From: Peronospora farinosa
Lineage: Eukaryota; Oomycota; Peronosporomycetes; Peronosporales; Peronosporaceae
DNA: 64,000 nucleotides
Assembly: GCA_947646735.1 (NCBI GenBank)
Contig: CANTFK010000987.1
Span: forward strand, 1 to 64,000
Reading direction: 5' to 3'
Part shown: one piece after another, positions 12,346-22,893 of the stretch
Numbering within the stretch: the stretch's first letter is position 1
Layout of the letters: each line of letters begins with the position of its first letter
Program-made: the position numbers and the translations under genes
The notes under the pieces: model-generated
The model's database searches: none
Seen by the model: only the letters and a program-made list of their open reading frames with translations
Told to the model about the DNA's origin: nothing

Positions 12346-12373
12346 TACAGTATACTGTATACAGTATACTGTA
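12346..12373. promoter_or_regulatory. Perfect 28-bp palindrome in the NFU1-HOOK divergent spacer
   Basis: The sequence reads TACAGTATACTG followed by TATACAGTATACTGTA and equals its own reverse complement across all 28 bases, centred between 12359 and 12360. It also contains the shorter repeated palindrome CAGTATACTG twice. It sits about 137 bp upstream of the NFU1 start codon and 190 bp upstream of the HOOK start codon. It could be a dimer binding site or a cruciform-forming element; function is unknown. Confidence 0.6.
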
Positions 12374-12563
12374 CTGTCCGTCAAAAAGAAATTATGTTAA
12401 AACACCGGTGCAGTAAAAACATCATTTCATCAGTTAAAACAATAGAAGTGTCTGGTTTATTCACCATTAAACCGATTTCGTACTTAAGTGAATTGAATGA
12501 AGTAACCTACACAATTTCTAAGTGAGAGGATCCTCCCATTCCACGACATTCCAGCAGCTCGCC

Positions 12564-15367
12564 ATGAATGACACGACACGACGAAGTCTTTTACTTTGGG
12601 TGCGTTTGTTTGATTCGTTTTGTATTAAAACAATAAAAAGCTTTTTTACTGTATAAGAGGTTTAATTATCACGCGACACAAGGATCGGTGTATAAAATAA
12701 TCGTAAAATATCAGCGTTTAAACACTAAAATGATGCTATTTCTCTCTATAGGTGCAAAGTTTTCATGAAACTTTGGCAAGTGATATACAAATTTCAAGTT
12801 TAAAAGATTTATGTGACGGTGTTTTTTTAGCCAAGATTATGCACCACATGTGTGTCCGAGCTCAAGTGTCTTTTTATGTATTTGCACACAAAAAGTCACA
12901 ACAAATTTTGACCTATTTTTGTGTTTTTTTGTGTTTTCTTTTTGTACCCATTTTTATGATGTTTTAGTGATGCCGAATACATGAATTTGGAACAAATTAC
13001 AGAGCAATCGGACAATAATTGGGCACTTAAATCCAATAATCTCAAGACGTTATTACGTGCAGTGGAGCAATTTTATACCGACGAATTGGGTCAAATTTGT
13101 CATGCTGAAGACTTGGTGGATCCATTGCTAATTGCTAAAGAAAATGATGTACATGAAGTATCCAAGCTTACCGAATTACTCTTAGGATGTGCTGTTCAGT
13201 GTCCAAACAAGTCCGAGTACATTCACCCGATCATGCAGATGGATGCATCTGAACAGGCAAGTTTAATGCACGCAATTGAGAATCTAATGCGTCGTTTTCA
13301 AGCTACGTCTCCTAGTGGCACTTCAACTGCAAGTCGTCGGAATTCAATGACCCATGGAGCGTCCTTTGATGATATTGCACCATCGTCATCGCCAGTTTCA
13401 GTCTCTGCGTTAACAGTGGGTAATTCTGCTGAAGAGCTAGCTACACAACTTACTCAGGCACTGGAGCGGAGCTCCGCAATGGAACTTCGATATTTGGATA
13501 TGGAACGTGAAAAGCGTGAAATGACAGAGCGATTTGAACGTACCTTGACGGAAAACCGAGAGCTTGCCGAAAAGTATACGGCTCTCGAAAGTGAACGTGA
13601 CCAGTTGCGCAGTGAACGCCAGAATACACTCACGCGTGACAACAAAAAAATCCAACAAATTGTCGACAATGAAGTTCACGCTTTGCAGATGCATCTGGAA
13701 GAAAAGGACCTGGAATTAAAGCGTGTCAAGCGCGAGTCGGGAGAACGCCTGATGATGCTGGAAAATGAAGTTCGTCGCCAAGCTGACGAGCTTGATATTT
13801 CGCGATCCAAACTTGGAACACTGAACAAACTTGAAGCTAGTGTGACCAAGTTCAAGAAAAAACTGGAGGAAATGAACGCGCTGCGTGGTCAGGTGCGTGA
13901 ACTGGAGACCCTTAACACGCAGTACTTGGATAAAGTTGTGGACCTGGAAAGCACTATCAAAACTATGCCTGGACTAAAAAGTCTGGTTGAAAAGTACAAA
14001 AATCAGGTGGTGGAGCTTGAGACGGCCAATGTGCAGGCAAGCTCCAATCTCAATGTTAAGGAACAGAAGATCCGGAGACTGCAAGAAGAGCTTGACAGCG
14101 CGCTAGGTGGAAAAGAGTTTCTCGAGTCCCAAGTGGAGGAGCTCCGCACACAACTTGCAAGTATTCAATACCGGGAAAGCAACGATGACGCAATGACTGC
14201 GGGCGAGAGTAGCGGGCTCACCGGAGGAGGTTTGAGTGCTGATATGTTACTTGGTCGCGATTCTGTTAGTGGATTGAGAGAGCGTGTGGCTCGACTTGAG
14301 CGCGAAAATGCTGAGCTGAAGAGTGGCAATGCTGATGCAGGACAGGCAGAGCTAGCAAACGATTTGGACATGGCAATCAAGGCAAAGGAGTCATTCCAAG
14401 TATCTCTATTCCAGATGCAGAAACAGAATGACCAGCTGTCGGAAGACTTACGCAACGCGAGAATCCAAAACGAACAGCAACAACAAATGCTGGCACAGAT
14501 TCAACAGGCTCAGACTCAGGGCCTATCTCAGCAGCAGGGACAGTGTCAGAGTGCACCGGATGGACCAGAGCCGATGCAGGTCTCAAATGATATGGCAGTT
14601 AGCGAAGGAGTAGCGGCGGCAGGAACTGCCGGATTTGCGACACCAGCTATGCTTGAAGCAGGCGTTGCAATGGGACCGGGTGGAGCCATGCAAGCTCCTA
14701 CACTTACTTCCGGTTCTGTCGTGGTAACCAGCAGCAACAATGCACTTTCATCAACCCAAATTGCCGAATACCAGGACAAGCTCGACAGGCTGGTACGTCA
14801 AAGGGCCTTGAATCTAGATTTGAGGTTTCTCTACTCACCTGTATGCCTGAACTTTCGTCTTCTATGCACTGATGCAATAGGAAATTGAGGCAGAAGCGGT
14901 CGATTCATTGCGCGCAACGGTGACCGAGTTGACAAAGCGTCTCAAGGAAAAAGAGTCCGTGATCAACGAGCTATCGGAACAGCGTGCAAAGCTCGAAAAT
15001 TACACGAAGAAAACACTTCACGCTGTGCAGACAAAGTATATGGTGGCAGTGAGTTCACACCGAAACCAGGTCAACGAGAAGCAGGAACGTGTGGATTTCC
15101 TGGAAAAAAAGATGAAAGAGATTCGCGCTTCGTATTCGCGCGAGCAGGCACTCATGATGTCGTCGTTTTACGAGGTAAAGTCTAGCCGTTGCCTTCGTGG
15201 CTGTCGTCTTCTTTCGATGCTAACGACGCTTTCCTGCATAGATTGGAACAGAAATGCAACGTCGTACGATGATGCCACAGGTCCCGGCTGCTGGTGTTCC
15301 AGGCGCTGGGTCGTGGCTTGCGAACAAAAGGACAGAAGAACGTGCCAGAAGGCGACAAGGGGCGTGA
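12564..15367 (+). CDS. HOOK-family microtubule/dynein adaptor protein
   Basis: Five exons (12564-12599, 12752-12849, 12968-14792, 14881-15174, 15242-15367) encode 792 residues. The N-terminal ~150 residues form a HOOK/calponin-homology-like domain: LWVQSF, then LCDGVFLAKIMHHIDAEYMN across the second intron, then NNLKTLLRAVEQFYTDELGQ and LTELLLGCAVQCPNK. A very long coiled coil follows (about 190-480, heptad-rich with LERENAELK and similar), then a Gln/Ala/Gly-rich linker and a second coiled coil near 680-750. HOOK proteins tether cargo such as early endosomes to dynein. The phase-2 junction that restores HHID supports the second intron. The gene ends 181 bp from the convergent armadillo gene. 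Confidence 0.9.
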
Positions 15368-15548
15368 GCACGCTCGGCTTTGCCGTGGCTGAAAGACGCA
15401 GCCAATTTCACTCCTTAAAGGGTAGCTTGTTTGAACACAAAGAAATGAAGCTTGCACATAAGATGAATGAAGAGATTACAGTCATGGACTCGAGTATGCT
15501 GTGGCTGCTCCTCTTGCAGGCATTCAGAATAGCTTTTCTAGCCATTAC

Positions 15549-16914
15549 CTAGTCGACAACGTTGACGCCAAGATTAACGAGCGCACGTGTAGCCTGCTGG
15601 CATATCCGATCGTTGATAGAACGGACAAGTGACTGCAGAGCTTCTACCCCACCTAAGTCCACAATCGCTTGTTTGTTCTCGGCTGAAATTACAATCGTAT
15701 CCATAGCATTGCTGTCAATCCGTGCAAAAAGTGCTGAACAAATCAACAGATTGACAAACATGAACGTACGATTGACAGACAGATTACGAAGTGCACGTGC
15801 CACCTGCGACTGGAGTTCAATAGATTCCGAGTGCGCTCCGTCAATAATAGGCTTCAGGCCTCCTTTTCGTGCAATTTCCACCTCATTGGCGTCTGATGTT
15901 CGTGCACAGAGCAGCATTGTACGTCAGTAAGCAGCATGAAAACCGCATGACACATCAGTAAGCAGCATGAAAACCGCATGACACATCAGTAAGCAGCATG
16001 AAAACCGCATGACACATCAGAAAGCAGCGTTTGTCAAAAAAACATTACCATTGACAGCCAAATTTGCAAGTGCTGCAATGGCCTCGACAGCGACTCCGAT
16101 CTGGTGCGAGTTAGCCAAGTCAATAAGCGGTTTAATGCCACCCGCCTTAGCGATTCGTTCCTTGTTGTCCACTACCAAGCATCACACAACCAAGACAAAA
16201 CGCCATTAAACAAAACACCCTGACCCCAGAATCAATCATAAAGAACTAGCTATCAAACCGTTCACGCCAAGATTAGCAAGTGCCTTTGCAGCTTGACGCT
16301 GCACGTGTTCGTTTGAACTACTTAAGAGGTCAATTAGCATATCAATGCCTCCTTCCGTGGCCATTTTAGACTGATTCTCAGCTGTAGTCATTGCAAGAAA
16401 GCAACACCATCTCAATCAATCAACTGCATCTAGATACTCAGAACTAGACAGTTTTTACAATTGACGGAGAGGTTGGCAAGAGCATGTGCTGCTAGACGCT
16501 GCACCTCTGCATCCTTTGACTTGGTTAATGGTAGCAGCAGCTGCAGTCCGTCCAATTCGACTATTTGTACTTGTCGATCGGCTACCGAAAGCGAAAAAAA
16601 GCCCCAGCAATATGTCAATGATCCAACCTTAGCTCCAGAATGTCCTCTGTCACGTACGCTTGACAGCCTCATTGGCCAATTTCTCGGCAATTTCTCGTTG
16701 CAAAGTCGTATCCGCAGAGCACGCAAAGACGATCAACCGTTGCAGATTCACACGTAGAGCTTCCGTCAAGACTTCGTCTGTGCATGAAATGATTCAAACC
16801 ATAAAAATTAAGGTGAACGGAACTTATCAACTGATCTTTTTGCTAACCGTTTGTTTCATCAACGTAAATCTCATTTTTGCTGTCACTAGTGTCTTTGATT
16901 CCGGCATTCCCCAT
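15549..16914 (-). CDS. Armadillo-repeat protein built from one-repeat exons
   Basis: Seven exons (16914-16848, 16777-16658, 16581-16459, 16381-16259, 16171-16049, 15892-15770, 15682-15549) encode 270 residues. Every intron is in phase 1. Exons 3-6 are each exactly 123 nt and each encodes one armadillo repeat of the form ENQSKMATEGGIDMLIDLL...RQAAKALANLGVN. Exon 2 is 120 nt; exon 7 is the last repeat plus stop. Armadillo arrays form an alpha-solenoid for protein binding. The regular ~41-residue spacing and the repeated ALANL(S/G/A)VN ends resemble Vac8/ARMC-type arrays, but there is no myristoylation certainty despite the MGNAG start. That start (Gly2, small residue 6 nearby) would suit N-myristoylation, as in Vac8. 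The gene is convergent with HOOK. Confidence 0.87.
15925..16017. repeat. Three perfect 31-bp tandem repeats inside an armadillo-gene intron
   Basis: Units at 15925-15955, 15956-15986 and 15987-16017 are identical (each begins CAGTAAGCAGCATGAAAACC). A fourth partial unit starts at 16018. The array makes this intron 156 nt, about twice the length of its siblings (65-87 nt). Confidence 0.9.
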
Positions 16915-17258
16915 TATGGATAGTCGTAAACTATCAACGGTCGTACTAAGGAAGAGTCGTTACAATGGCGACTTGCAGACTTGTCGTCAATTTTAATCTT
17001 ATTAATTGTATACGAGAACAAACAACCCTAACAGGTCGATTATAAATGGGGGTTTTGTATGTGTAAAAATAAAGTCGACCATTTGACAGTGATGCTGTCT
17101 CCTACATGGCTACACCTCAGACATGGAACTCGTTCCAGCTGCGCATCAAACAGTAAAACAATTGTCCAATATCACGGATCAAGGCGATCTGCACGCTGTA
17201 CATCCTTCATGCTGACGCTCCAGTCCCTGTCTGTTATCAGCCGTGATCCGTACGTCGT
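16915..17258. other. Spacer between the armadillo gene start and CGR1-like gene end
   Basis: These 344 bp contain the upstream region of the armadillo gene and the 3' flank of the CGR1-like gene, both minus strand. A 70-codon plus-strand frame is present but has no family features. No other element was seen. Confidence 0.5.
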
Positions 17259-17781
17259 CTACTTGGAGTAAACGGGCACGTATTCCACCACACCCTGTTT
17301 GTTTACAATTGTCTTTTTAATGTTCCGTAGCTGTTTCTTGCTCATTGTCTTGAGTCGATGTGTACGTGAGATCTACAGCAACAACACAAACACACACAAA
17401 CAAAGAACGTTAGCATCTAAAGTCCCCAAAATCACACACTCGAGCCATTGACCCACGCACCACTTGGACAGCAGCTGATTTGAGTTCATTCTCTTTCCGA
17501 CGTTTTTCCTTCTCCTCACGTGCCTGACGCTTTGCATCACGCTCTGCTTGTCGTCGTGCTTTAATTTCCGTCTGTAATTCTTTCAATTCTTTAAGCTTGG
17601 AGCGTTTGAGCATTTTTTCCTCCCACGTCGAGTTCAACACCTTTGCGCTCTTGACTCCCTGCGCTGAAAAGCGCGTTTTCTGCACTTTCTTCCATACACG
17701 ACCACTCACCGGGCGACCACGAGGTACAGAAACAGCAGCAGCAGCCGTCATCGTCCTGTTGGCTGAAGTCGTCTTTGTCAT
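17259..17781 (-). CDS. CGR1/CCDC86-family rRNA-processing protein
   Basis: Two exons (17781-17461 and 17372-17259, phase 0, 88-nt GTGCGT...TGTAG intron) encode 144 residues. The family signature is clear: GRPVSGRVWKKVQKTRFS near the N-terminus, then a dense Lys/Arg/Glu helix (LKELQTEIKARRQAERDAKR, EEKEKRRKENELKS). The C-terminal block spans the intron and includes THRLKTMSKKQLRNIKK. Cgr1 proteins act in the nucleolus in pre-60S rRNA processing; size fits the family. The start codon lies only 111 bp from the TEN1-like start on the other strand, so the two probably share a bidirectional promoter. Confidence 0.85.
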
Positions 17782-17892
17782 GGCTACACTGTTTGAATTG
17801 ACTGGTTCTTATTGCGTTGGACTTCGAGTAACATCCGAGCCAGTGATTAATGTCGCTTGAAGGTTACCTTAGACGAAGACCATTCGGAAAAA

Positions 17893-18341
17893 ATGGTCGC
17901 ACCACCGGGATGTTGCGAGATCTGTCAGATTAAAGAGGTCTTAAACGATCCTCAGCTCCAGAATCGATCCGTGAGAATTACAGGAAGATTAGAAGCATAC
18001 AATGCACAGCTTCAAGTAGCGACTGTATCGTTTCAGAATGTTTCAATGACTGTCGAGACACAAAAACTCGCTCTTGAAAATTTGCGCTTGCAACTCCACT
18101 CCATGTATCAATTCCTAGGTGAGACTTATACGACAAATAAAGAGGTACTGAACACTGCTTCTGTATAGTAAGAGTACATGAGATAGAGTTTTGTGATACT
18201 AAAGTGAGCTTGATGTGCATGTAGGGCACGATAAAAGTTCAATTGGTGGCACGAGTCGCACGTAATGTCGATAGTTTGGACATTGATTTGTTCCTTGAAG
18301 CATTAGCACTGCGACGAGAATTTCTAGCAGCTTCAAAGTAA
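17893..18341 (+). CDS. TEN1-like OB-fold subunit of a CST telomere-capping complex
   Basis: Two exons (17893-18144, 18225-18341, phase 0) encode 122 residues, the usual size for TEN1. The predicted pattern is a single OB fold: VRITGRLEAYNAQLQVATVS, LHSMYQFLGE, then after the intron TIKVQLVARVARNVDSLDID and a closing helix LFLEALALRRE. In human TEN1 the same order occurs (RTFGRLCLYD, LYIVLGEL, KARVLTCVEGM, then LLEQAI). TEN1 works with STN1 and CTC1 at telomeres and lagging-strand fill-in. Similarity is low, as in all TEN1 proteins, so another small OB protein is possible. An upstream in-frame TTG at 17857 is not a credible start. Confidence 0.68.
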
Positions 18342-18424
18342 TTCAAAGAACAGTTCTATGTAATTGGTATCCTTTTGATAGTATTGCTTTACGTCTATCT
18401 ACTGATAACGTGATGAGTCTTAAG

Positions 18425-19054
18425 CTACAACAAGTCATCGTCCGAGTCGTCCTTGTCATAATCATCTTCATCAAAGTTCTCGTAAATTGATCGACTAGAT
18501 GAAGGAATCTTACTTTCTAACAGTATCGAATTCTTCCCTTCACAATCGGCAATTGAGATTGCCTCTTCCTCTGACTTTACTGTTATTGCATCAACATCAA
18601 GAGTCTTTGTCATTGCATTCACTGGAATGAACTCATTGGATATCATTGCTTTAGTACCTTCTACTAGCTCTGGTGGATCATATTTGTGCAATGCTTGTCG
18701 CCATTTACGTACGATCCCATCAAACCCCTTTTTACCTATACGCATGGTTTTATCTGGTGTCATTGGATGCTTTCCCCGTCGACGTTGGTGCTTGGATACT
18801 TGAGCACAATAACGATCATAACCGATCGTGTTTTTACCGTAATCAATTTGCTTTTGACGCTGTGCCAATCGATGCGAATCCGTCTCTTTCTCGTCTGCTA
18901 ATGTCTTTACAGTAACAAGAGTCATTCCAATAGCCTCTTGAGTTTCATTTACACAACGAATACGTTTAAAATCTCGTGGATTATCGCTGTGGCTGTTGCT
19001 AGAGGCACTTTGCTTTGAGTCTCTTCCATTGATGGTGTCGGCCATACGCTTCAT
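18425..19054 (-). CDS. SLBP: Histone mRNA stem-loop (hairpin) binding protein SLBP
   Basis: A single exon encodes 209 residues. The SLBP RNA-binding domain spans about residues 63-126: LAQRQKQIDYGKNTIGYDRY, then HPMTPDK (the TPNK-like motif with the regulated threonine), then WRQALHKYD. SLBP binds the 3' hairpin of replication-dependent histone mRNAs and drives their processing and translation. The C-terminus is acidic (ENFDEDDYDKDDSDDD). The first ATG (19054) is used; in-frame codons upstream begin only at a GTG. It implies that this organism's core histone genes carry 3' stem-loops. Confidence 0.93.
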   Translation of the reverse strand: MKRMADTINGRDSKQSASSNSHSDNPRDFKRIRCVNETQEAIGMTLVTVKTLADEKETDSHRLAQRQKQIDYGKNTIGYDRYCAQVSKHQRRRGKHPMTPDKTMRIGKKGFDGIVRKWRQALHKYDPPELVEGTKAMISNEFIPVNAMTKTLDVDAITVKSEEEAISIADCEGKNSILLESKIPSSSRSIYENFDEDDYDKDDSDDDLL

Positions 19055-20104
19055 TGTTGGTATGACTGGTGGCACAATTTGTAGAAACACAAATGTTACA
19101 AAACTAGCTGCGTCACAATATGGTATTATTGTTTCTATATTGACAAAAGTAGGATGTAACAGGGAAATTGATACAAGCTAATGCAAAATAGTAGCAAGAC
19201 TTGAAGGTATAAATTTAGTAGCAAGGACTGAAGGTATAAATTCCCATATGAAATGTTTATCAAGACAGCCTTTCTACTACTTGTACAATCTGTAGCCTTT
19301 CATCCCACTTGTTGTTACATGCGCCGTCTGTTGCAATCTCGCTTGGGAAAAACATATCACAACACCGTCATCACAAAACGCGGCTATGGAGATATGGATG
19401 CTGTAAGAGGTAAGATCGACAGGACTAGATGCATTCCGGTGAATGAAAGTGGATCTAATCTGTACTCTATAATTGCAATCACACGAACATCAGATCGATT
19501 CATGATCCTTCATGCCGTAGGGGCTGTTGCATGGAGACAATTGTAGGTTATTGATTCATCGTTGGCGGACCAAAAAGGCATTTTAATCCAAAGTGGTGGA
19601 CTAAAATTATAGAATAATGGACAAGTGGATTACTCTGGTGGACCACTACCGTCACAATCTTTTAGGGAAATGATGACGCAATCAAAGAAGAAGATACATG
19701 TCACCCCAGTCTATTTCGATGCTAGAACCAACCTAGCATTTCTCATAATAAGCTGATTCGTTAATTTTCCAATCCATTCCTCATTTCAATTGGTTAAAAT
19801 CTACTTTTCTTAACGTCCAGGAACGAGGGGGCTGTTGCATCCGTCATTTTCCACCAGAAAAAACCTCCAAGAAGCGTGCGAACCTCGTACTTATTAGTCT
19901 ACAGACACACACATATATTTATACCCATATAAGATCAAAGAGATCGAAAAAAAGACGGACATCAAGTGGGGCCTAACAGGCATGCTGCGCTTCTAGACCG
20001 GCGTTTTTCTTTTTCTCGTCTCTGCTGCTTTGTCTCTTGCTCAAGAAAAAAAGAGAAAAGAAGAAGAAGAAGAAGGAGAACGTGAGGGAATAATAAACGT
20101 TGCT
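19055..20104. other. 1-kb AT-rich spacer with two direct GGGGCTGTTGCAT copies
   Basis: The stretch upstream of SLBP and of the next plus-strand gene contains no credible gene; a 97-codon frame at 19253-19546 has no recognisable features. The 13-mer GGGGCTGTTGCAT occurs at 19520-19532 and again, same orientation, at 19828-19840. A purine-rich run (AAGAAGAAGAAGAAGG) near 20060 precedes the next start codon. Confidence 0.5.
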
Positions 20105-21446
20105 ATGACTGGAGAAGATCGTGCGAATCGCACGTTTCGTTCGATATTTGGTGATAAAGAAAAACGACATGAGGACGTGCTTTATTTAGAGCTGGAGCAA
20201 AGAGACAGTAATGTATCAATTGCTTCAGATGCAGGTATTGAACTGGCTCTAAATGATGACGATGACGAAACCATGTGGAACGATGAAGTTGTGGTGGAGG
20301 ATGACGCCAGTTTCCAGCACAATAAGACTGATATCATCCCACTACTTCACTCTGCAGTACGTTGCTGTTGTTGTTACATGTTGAAGTAGTAGACGACACG
20401 ATTGGTACTTTTTGTTTGGTTGGTTGGTTGTGAAGTAACGGTTATGGTTTTTTATTTTCCATATGTTTTTGGTAGCAACGCAAGTCCATGGAAGAATGGG
20501 CAGACGAGGACGACGAAGAAGAAAATTGGAAAGATGCATTGCAAGATCGTGTAAACCAGCTGGAACTTGCATTTCAACATAATGATGACGCACTCGCTGC
20601 ACATTCGAGACGTCAACATGATGAGCAACAAGTGCAACAGTTGTCAGTCCATGATACGACTCAGTGTACTGATTTTAGTCAATCCGTACCAATACCATTG
20701 ACACGATTTGCTGCTGCAAATGGAGACTCGGATCGAGTTCGACAATCGAATCGTCATAAAATGCAACGCACATCTTCGTCACATGCGTGGATCACTGGTG
20801 ACAATAATACTGTCACGTCCAATCGTCCGAACCGGCTTTGGAACTTTCAACGGAAAGTCGCTAGTGGAACACCAGCGACCATGCTGAACCAAAATCGACG
20901 CATGCGATTAACGTCTATCGATCTTGTAGGTCGTCACAGCCAAACAGTGGGGCACCATTGCAAGCGCTCAAGCTCTTTGGGTGGCTCAACCAGCAGGACA
21001 GAATCGCCTCGTCATTTATTGTTATCAGAGAATTCGTTTGACAATAGTCGAAGCAGTCTCGGACGAAGTCGTAGTAGTAGTAATCTCGACGGTACCAACG
21101 CACTTCCATCGGCCATTGCTATATCTTCATCAAGAGCTGCAGTATTCAAAAATATGAGCGACACCGAAGCCATTCGCCGTTTTGTGCTTGAAGACGCCAA
21201 AACTGTACGTCTCTCTCTCCATCGTTGTGCATTTATAATTGTGTTTGTGTGTCTTAATGCTTGTGATCATTTTTTTTGTACGCCTAAATGCAGATGTCGA
21301 TGGAGCGACTTGTAAGCGATGCCCAACGATTACATTTTCTAGAAGGATTCTACCAAAATCGGCATCTTACTCCGTCCGTCACGACTTCGACCGCGGTGTC
21401 TCCATCGTCACTAGCTTCCTCGTCTTCAGCCATGTCCACATCCTGA
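20105..21446 (+). CDS. Unrecognised Ser/Arg-rich protein, three exons
   Basis: Exons 20105-20356, 20476-21204 and 21294-21446 (all phase 0, GTACGT donors) encode 377 residues. The N-terminal third is acidic (ELALNDDDDETMWNDEVVVE, MEEWADEDDEEENW) with a short coiled segment DALQDRVNQLELAFQ. The middle is Ser/Arg/Asn-rich with phospho-site-like clusters (CKRSSSLGGSTS, SRSSLGRSRSSSNLDG). Near the C-terminus FKNMSDTEAIRRFVLEDAK and MSMERLVSDAQRLHFLEGFY look helical and are probably the conserved core. No family was recognised. The consistent splice phases and long second exon support a real gene, possibly a signalling or cytoskeletal scaffold. Confidence 0.7.
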
Positions 21447-21800
21447 CCGCACACTGTTCTATTATATTCTTTTTTATCTTGTTTAGCTGTTCGAATGCGA
21501 TATTTTGCTGCATGTTTTATTTAACGACAGCCTTGAAGGTTAACAACAGCTCTTCCAAACTACGATATCCACGTCTTGACTTTTTTGCTTCCTTCGTTTT
21601 TCTATCTTGAGTAGTTACAAGTACGTGGCTCATGGATAGACGTACAAGTAAGTAAACAATTCAACAGTATGCACCTAATCAGACTCGGCATACTTTCGTA
21701 AGCTATCAATCGATTTTCGATGATCAAGAAGGCACTTGTGATCATGCACTTGGAGCAACTCTTCTAGCTTTCGGGATAAATAATCATTTGCGTTAATGCT
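21447..21800. other. Spacer between two convergent genes
   Basis: These 354 bp lie between the stop of the Ser/Arg-rich gene and the stop of the mitochondrial carrier gene, so both 3' UTRs fall here. No further gene or repeat was seen. Confidence 0.5.
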
Positions 21801-22893
21801 TCACTTCGTGTTAAGTGTCTTCAAGTCCGTCCACTCCTCGTTGTCGTTATGGATGAAAAAGTGCTGCGTTGCTTCAAGTGTAAACTCATATGTCGCAAAA
21901 GTCGTACTCGCGGTGACTACAGACTTTAGTAGACTAGGTACTGTGCCTTTATAAAGCCCTCGAATACCTTCCCGTTGTAACACGTCAAAGAAGCACGTCC
22001 AACTTGAAGAGTACATTGGAATAACGCCGTACGTTTCGCAGCGTGGTACATGACGCATTTGCATGCGCTTCTTGACTGTATCTAACGGATACACCACCAA
22101 TTTCGATACAAATCCAGCCACAGCTCCACTTCCAACATACGATAGAGCGGTCGACAGCGGCATCCACACATCTGCATCAACATTCTCTTGTCTGCTACGA
22201 TGTTGTGCCGCTACTTCATTCAACGTCGAATAAATGCCAAAGCTTAGCCCCATGTACGGTGCAATCTGAAAAGTTGTCGCACCCAAACCACTATAAAATC
22301 CACGAAAGCCTTGTGTTGTCCACATGTGCAATGCCAAACTACGCATCGTTGGGAATCGTTTGGGCATTCCCTGACTAGCAAATGCTGTACGAAAGAGGTC
22401 CAGTGGATAAGTGACGACAGTGGCCGTAACACCAGCCATTGCTCCATTGAAAGCACTAATCAGTACTGTTGGCATACCAACTTTAACGTCATCTCCGTCC
22501 TTTTTCCAGCACTTTGTATTAAGTACACGATACGTAGCAAATTGTAGAGCTGAATAACCGACCCAGAGTCCCGATGCCGCTAAATTTCCTCGCCAAAAAC
22601 TTCGAAGACCTTCTTCAGCATAAATGCTATGGATCGCTTGATATAAAGTAGAATATTTAAGTCCTGATGAAGTGCTTGAGAGCGATCCTGGTTGAACTTG
22701 GAATCGAATCTTGAGAAGGTCCAGAGGTGCAGCGATTAATCGTGTCATACCTGATAAATATATATATATATATATTTTACATAAAAATAAATGAGAATAA
22801 AAATAAATGAGAATAAAAAGATAATCTGATTAGAAGTAAATAAAATGTCCATGTACCTCCAGAGATCGCCCCAGCAAAAGCTACTTCAGTCAT
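21801..22893 (-). CDS. Mitochondrial carrier (SLC25 family), thiamine pyrophosphate carrier-like
   Basis: Two exons (22893-22857, 22750-21801; phase 1, 106-nt intron containing a (TA)n run) encode 328 residues. The three SLC25 signature repeats are present: APLDLLKIRF, TYPLDLFRTAF and VYPLDTVKKRM, each followed by the matching glycine-rich half (GLRSFWRGN, GFRGFYSGLG, GIRGLYKGT). Six transmembrane helices are expected, in the inner mitochondrial membrane. Overall resemblance is to the thiamine pyrophosphate carrier branch (Tpc1/SLC25A19) from the DLLKIRFQVQ motif and the long first loop. Substrate assignment by eye is weak. The gene is divergent from mitochondrial EF-G. Confidence 0.85.

Noticed and set aside
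19520..19840. Terminal inverted repeats of a DNA transposon
   Set aside because: The two GGGGCTGTTGCAT copies are in the same orientation, and no inverted partner was found.
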